Part shown: positions 35,510-35,652 of the stretch, in pieces
Layout of the letters: each line of letters begins with the position of its first letter
Position numbering within the stretch: the first letter of the stretch is position 1
Notes under the pieces: model-generated
What the model saw: only the letters and a program-made list of their open reading frames with translations
Databases searched by the model: none
Told to the model about the DNA's origin: nothing
Translations under genes and position numbers: made by a program
Assembly (NCBI GenBank): GCA_029251265.1
Contig: JAQXDR010000011.1
Location: 1-35,652, forward strand
DNA from: Pseudoprimorskyibacter sp.
GTDB taxonomy: Bacteria > Pseudomonadota > Alphaproteobacteria > Rhodobacterales > Rhodobacteraceae
Direction: 5' to 3'
DNA: 35,652 bases

Positions 35510-35652
35510 TGACCTGCGCCCCAAGTTCCCTCCACGTTTAGGAGGGCCCTTGGTTTGATCTTTGATGGGGTTATGCCGCCAGTTTGTCCATCCTGATTTT
35601 CTCTGCAAATTCAGATGGGGTTAAATTTCCAATAGATGAATGTGGTCTTTGA
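35510..35652 (-). mobile_element. IS3-type insertion sequence, end present, rest outside the window
   Basis: From 35510 the sequence begins TGACCTGCGCCCCAAGTTCC, a terminus typical of IS3-group elements that start with TG. It runs to the end of the window and holds the last codons of the transposase. The other end is not in the window. Confidence 0.7.
35571..35652 (-). CDS. IS3-family transposase (OrfB), C-terminal fragment at window edge
   Basis: The minus strand reads RPHSSIGNLTPSEFAEKIR and then MDKLAA before a TAA at 35571-35573. The RPHSSIGNLTP-type end is the standard C-terminus of IS3-group integrase-like transposases. Only the last 26 codons lie in the window, so completeness of the gene cannot be judged. 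Confidence 0.85.
   Translation of the reverse strand, partial: QRPHSSIGNLTPSEFAEKIRMDKLAA

Noticed and set aside
1-35652. CRISPR array or tRNA/rRNA genes
   Set aside because: I saw no regular spacer-repeat pattern, and no tRNA-like or rRNA-like stretch in the gaps I read; a tRNAscan or CRISPR search was not possible here.

Overview
The window looks like a piece of a marine alphaproteobacterial chromosome, most likely from the Roseobacter group (Rhodobacterales). This rests on the serC-serA pair, a TRAP transporter of the DctP/Q/M type, the style of the insertion sequences and decayed repeats, and a moderate GC content. The genus is not provable from this sequence. The many insertion-sequence and pseudogene remains next to a Na+-NQR cluster would suit a cold-adapted sea-ice relative such as Octadecabacter, but that is inference.

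The left 7.2 kb is an accessory region full of decay. It holds an IS1182-type transposase cut by a stop codon (43-1428), an intact sulfatase (1750-3240), a gene-free stretch with two diverged copies of a 63-bp repeat (3241-3644), and a toxin-antitoxin pair whose toxin carries two frameshifts while the antitoxin is intact (3645-4342). Next come an intact AAA-ATPase/TOPRIM (OLD-like) gene that could be a phage-defence gene (4387-5868) and the remains of a plasmid replication/mobilisation locus with four in-frame stops and an iteron-like repeat array (6046-7215).

From 7.4 kb on the genes are intact. A structured leader precedes serC; serC and serA make serine. Then come a calcineurin-type phosphatase, a glutathione S-transferase-like gene abutting queG (tRNA queuosine), and a cysteine phosphatase. 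On the minus strand follows a tightly coupled three-gene unit: thiolase, acyl-CoA synthetase and a protein with two PPC/DUF296 domains. A TauE/SafE permease separates it from the nqrABCDEF operon for the Na+-translocating NADH:quinone reductase. Its FMN-inserting helper apbE and the maturation gene nqrM run divergently, with an inverted repeat between them that could co-regulate both sides.

The right part holds a DEAD-box RNA helicase with a long structured leader and a lysine/proline/glycine-rich tail. A convergent minus-strand block follows in transcription order: gnd (6-phosphogluconate dehydrogenase), a TRAP uptake system (binding protein, small and large permease), and two ABC sugar-type permeases with no ATPase or binding protein of their own. 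The window ends inside an IS3-type insertion sequence.
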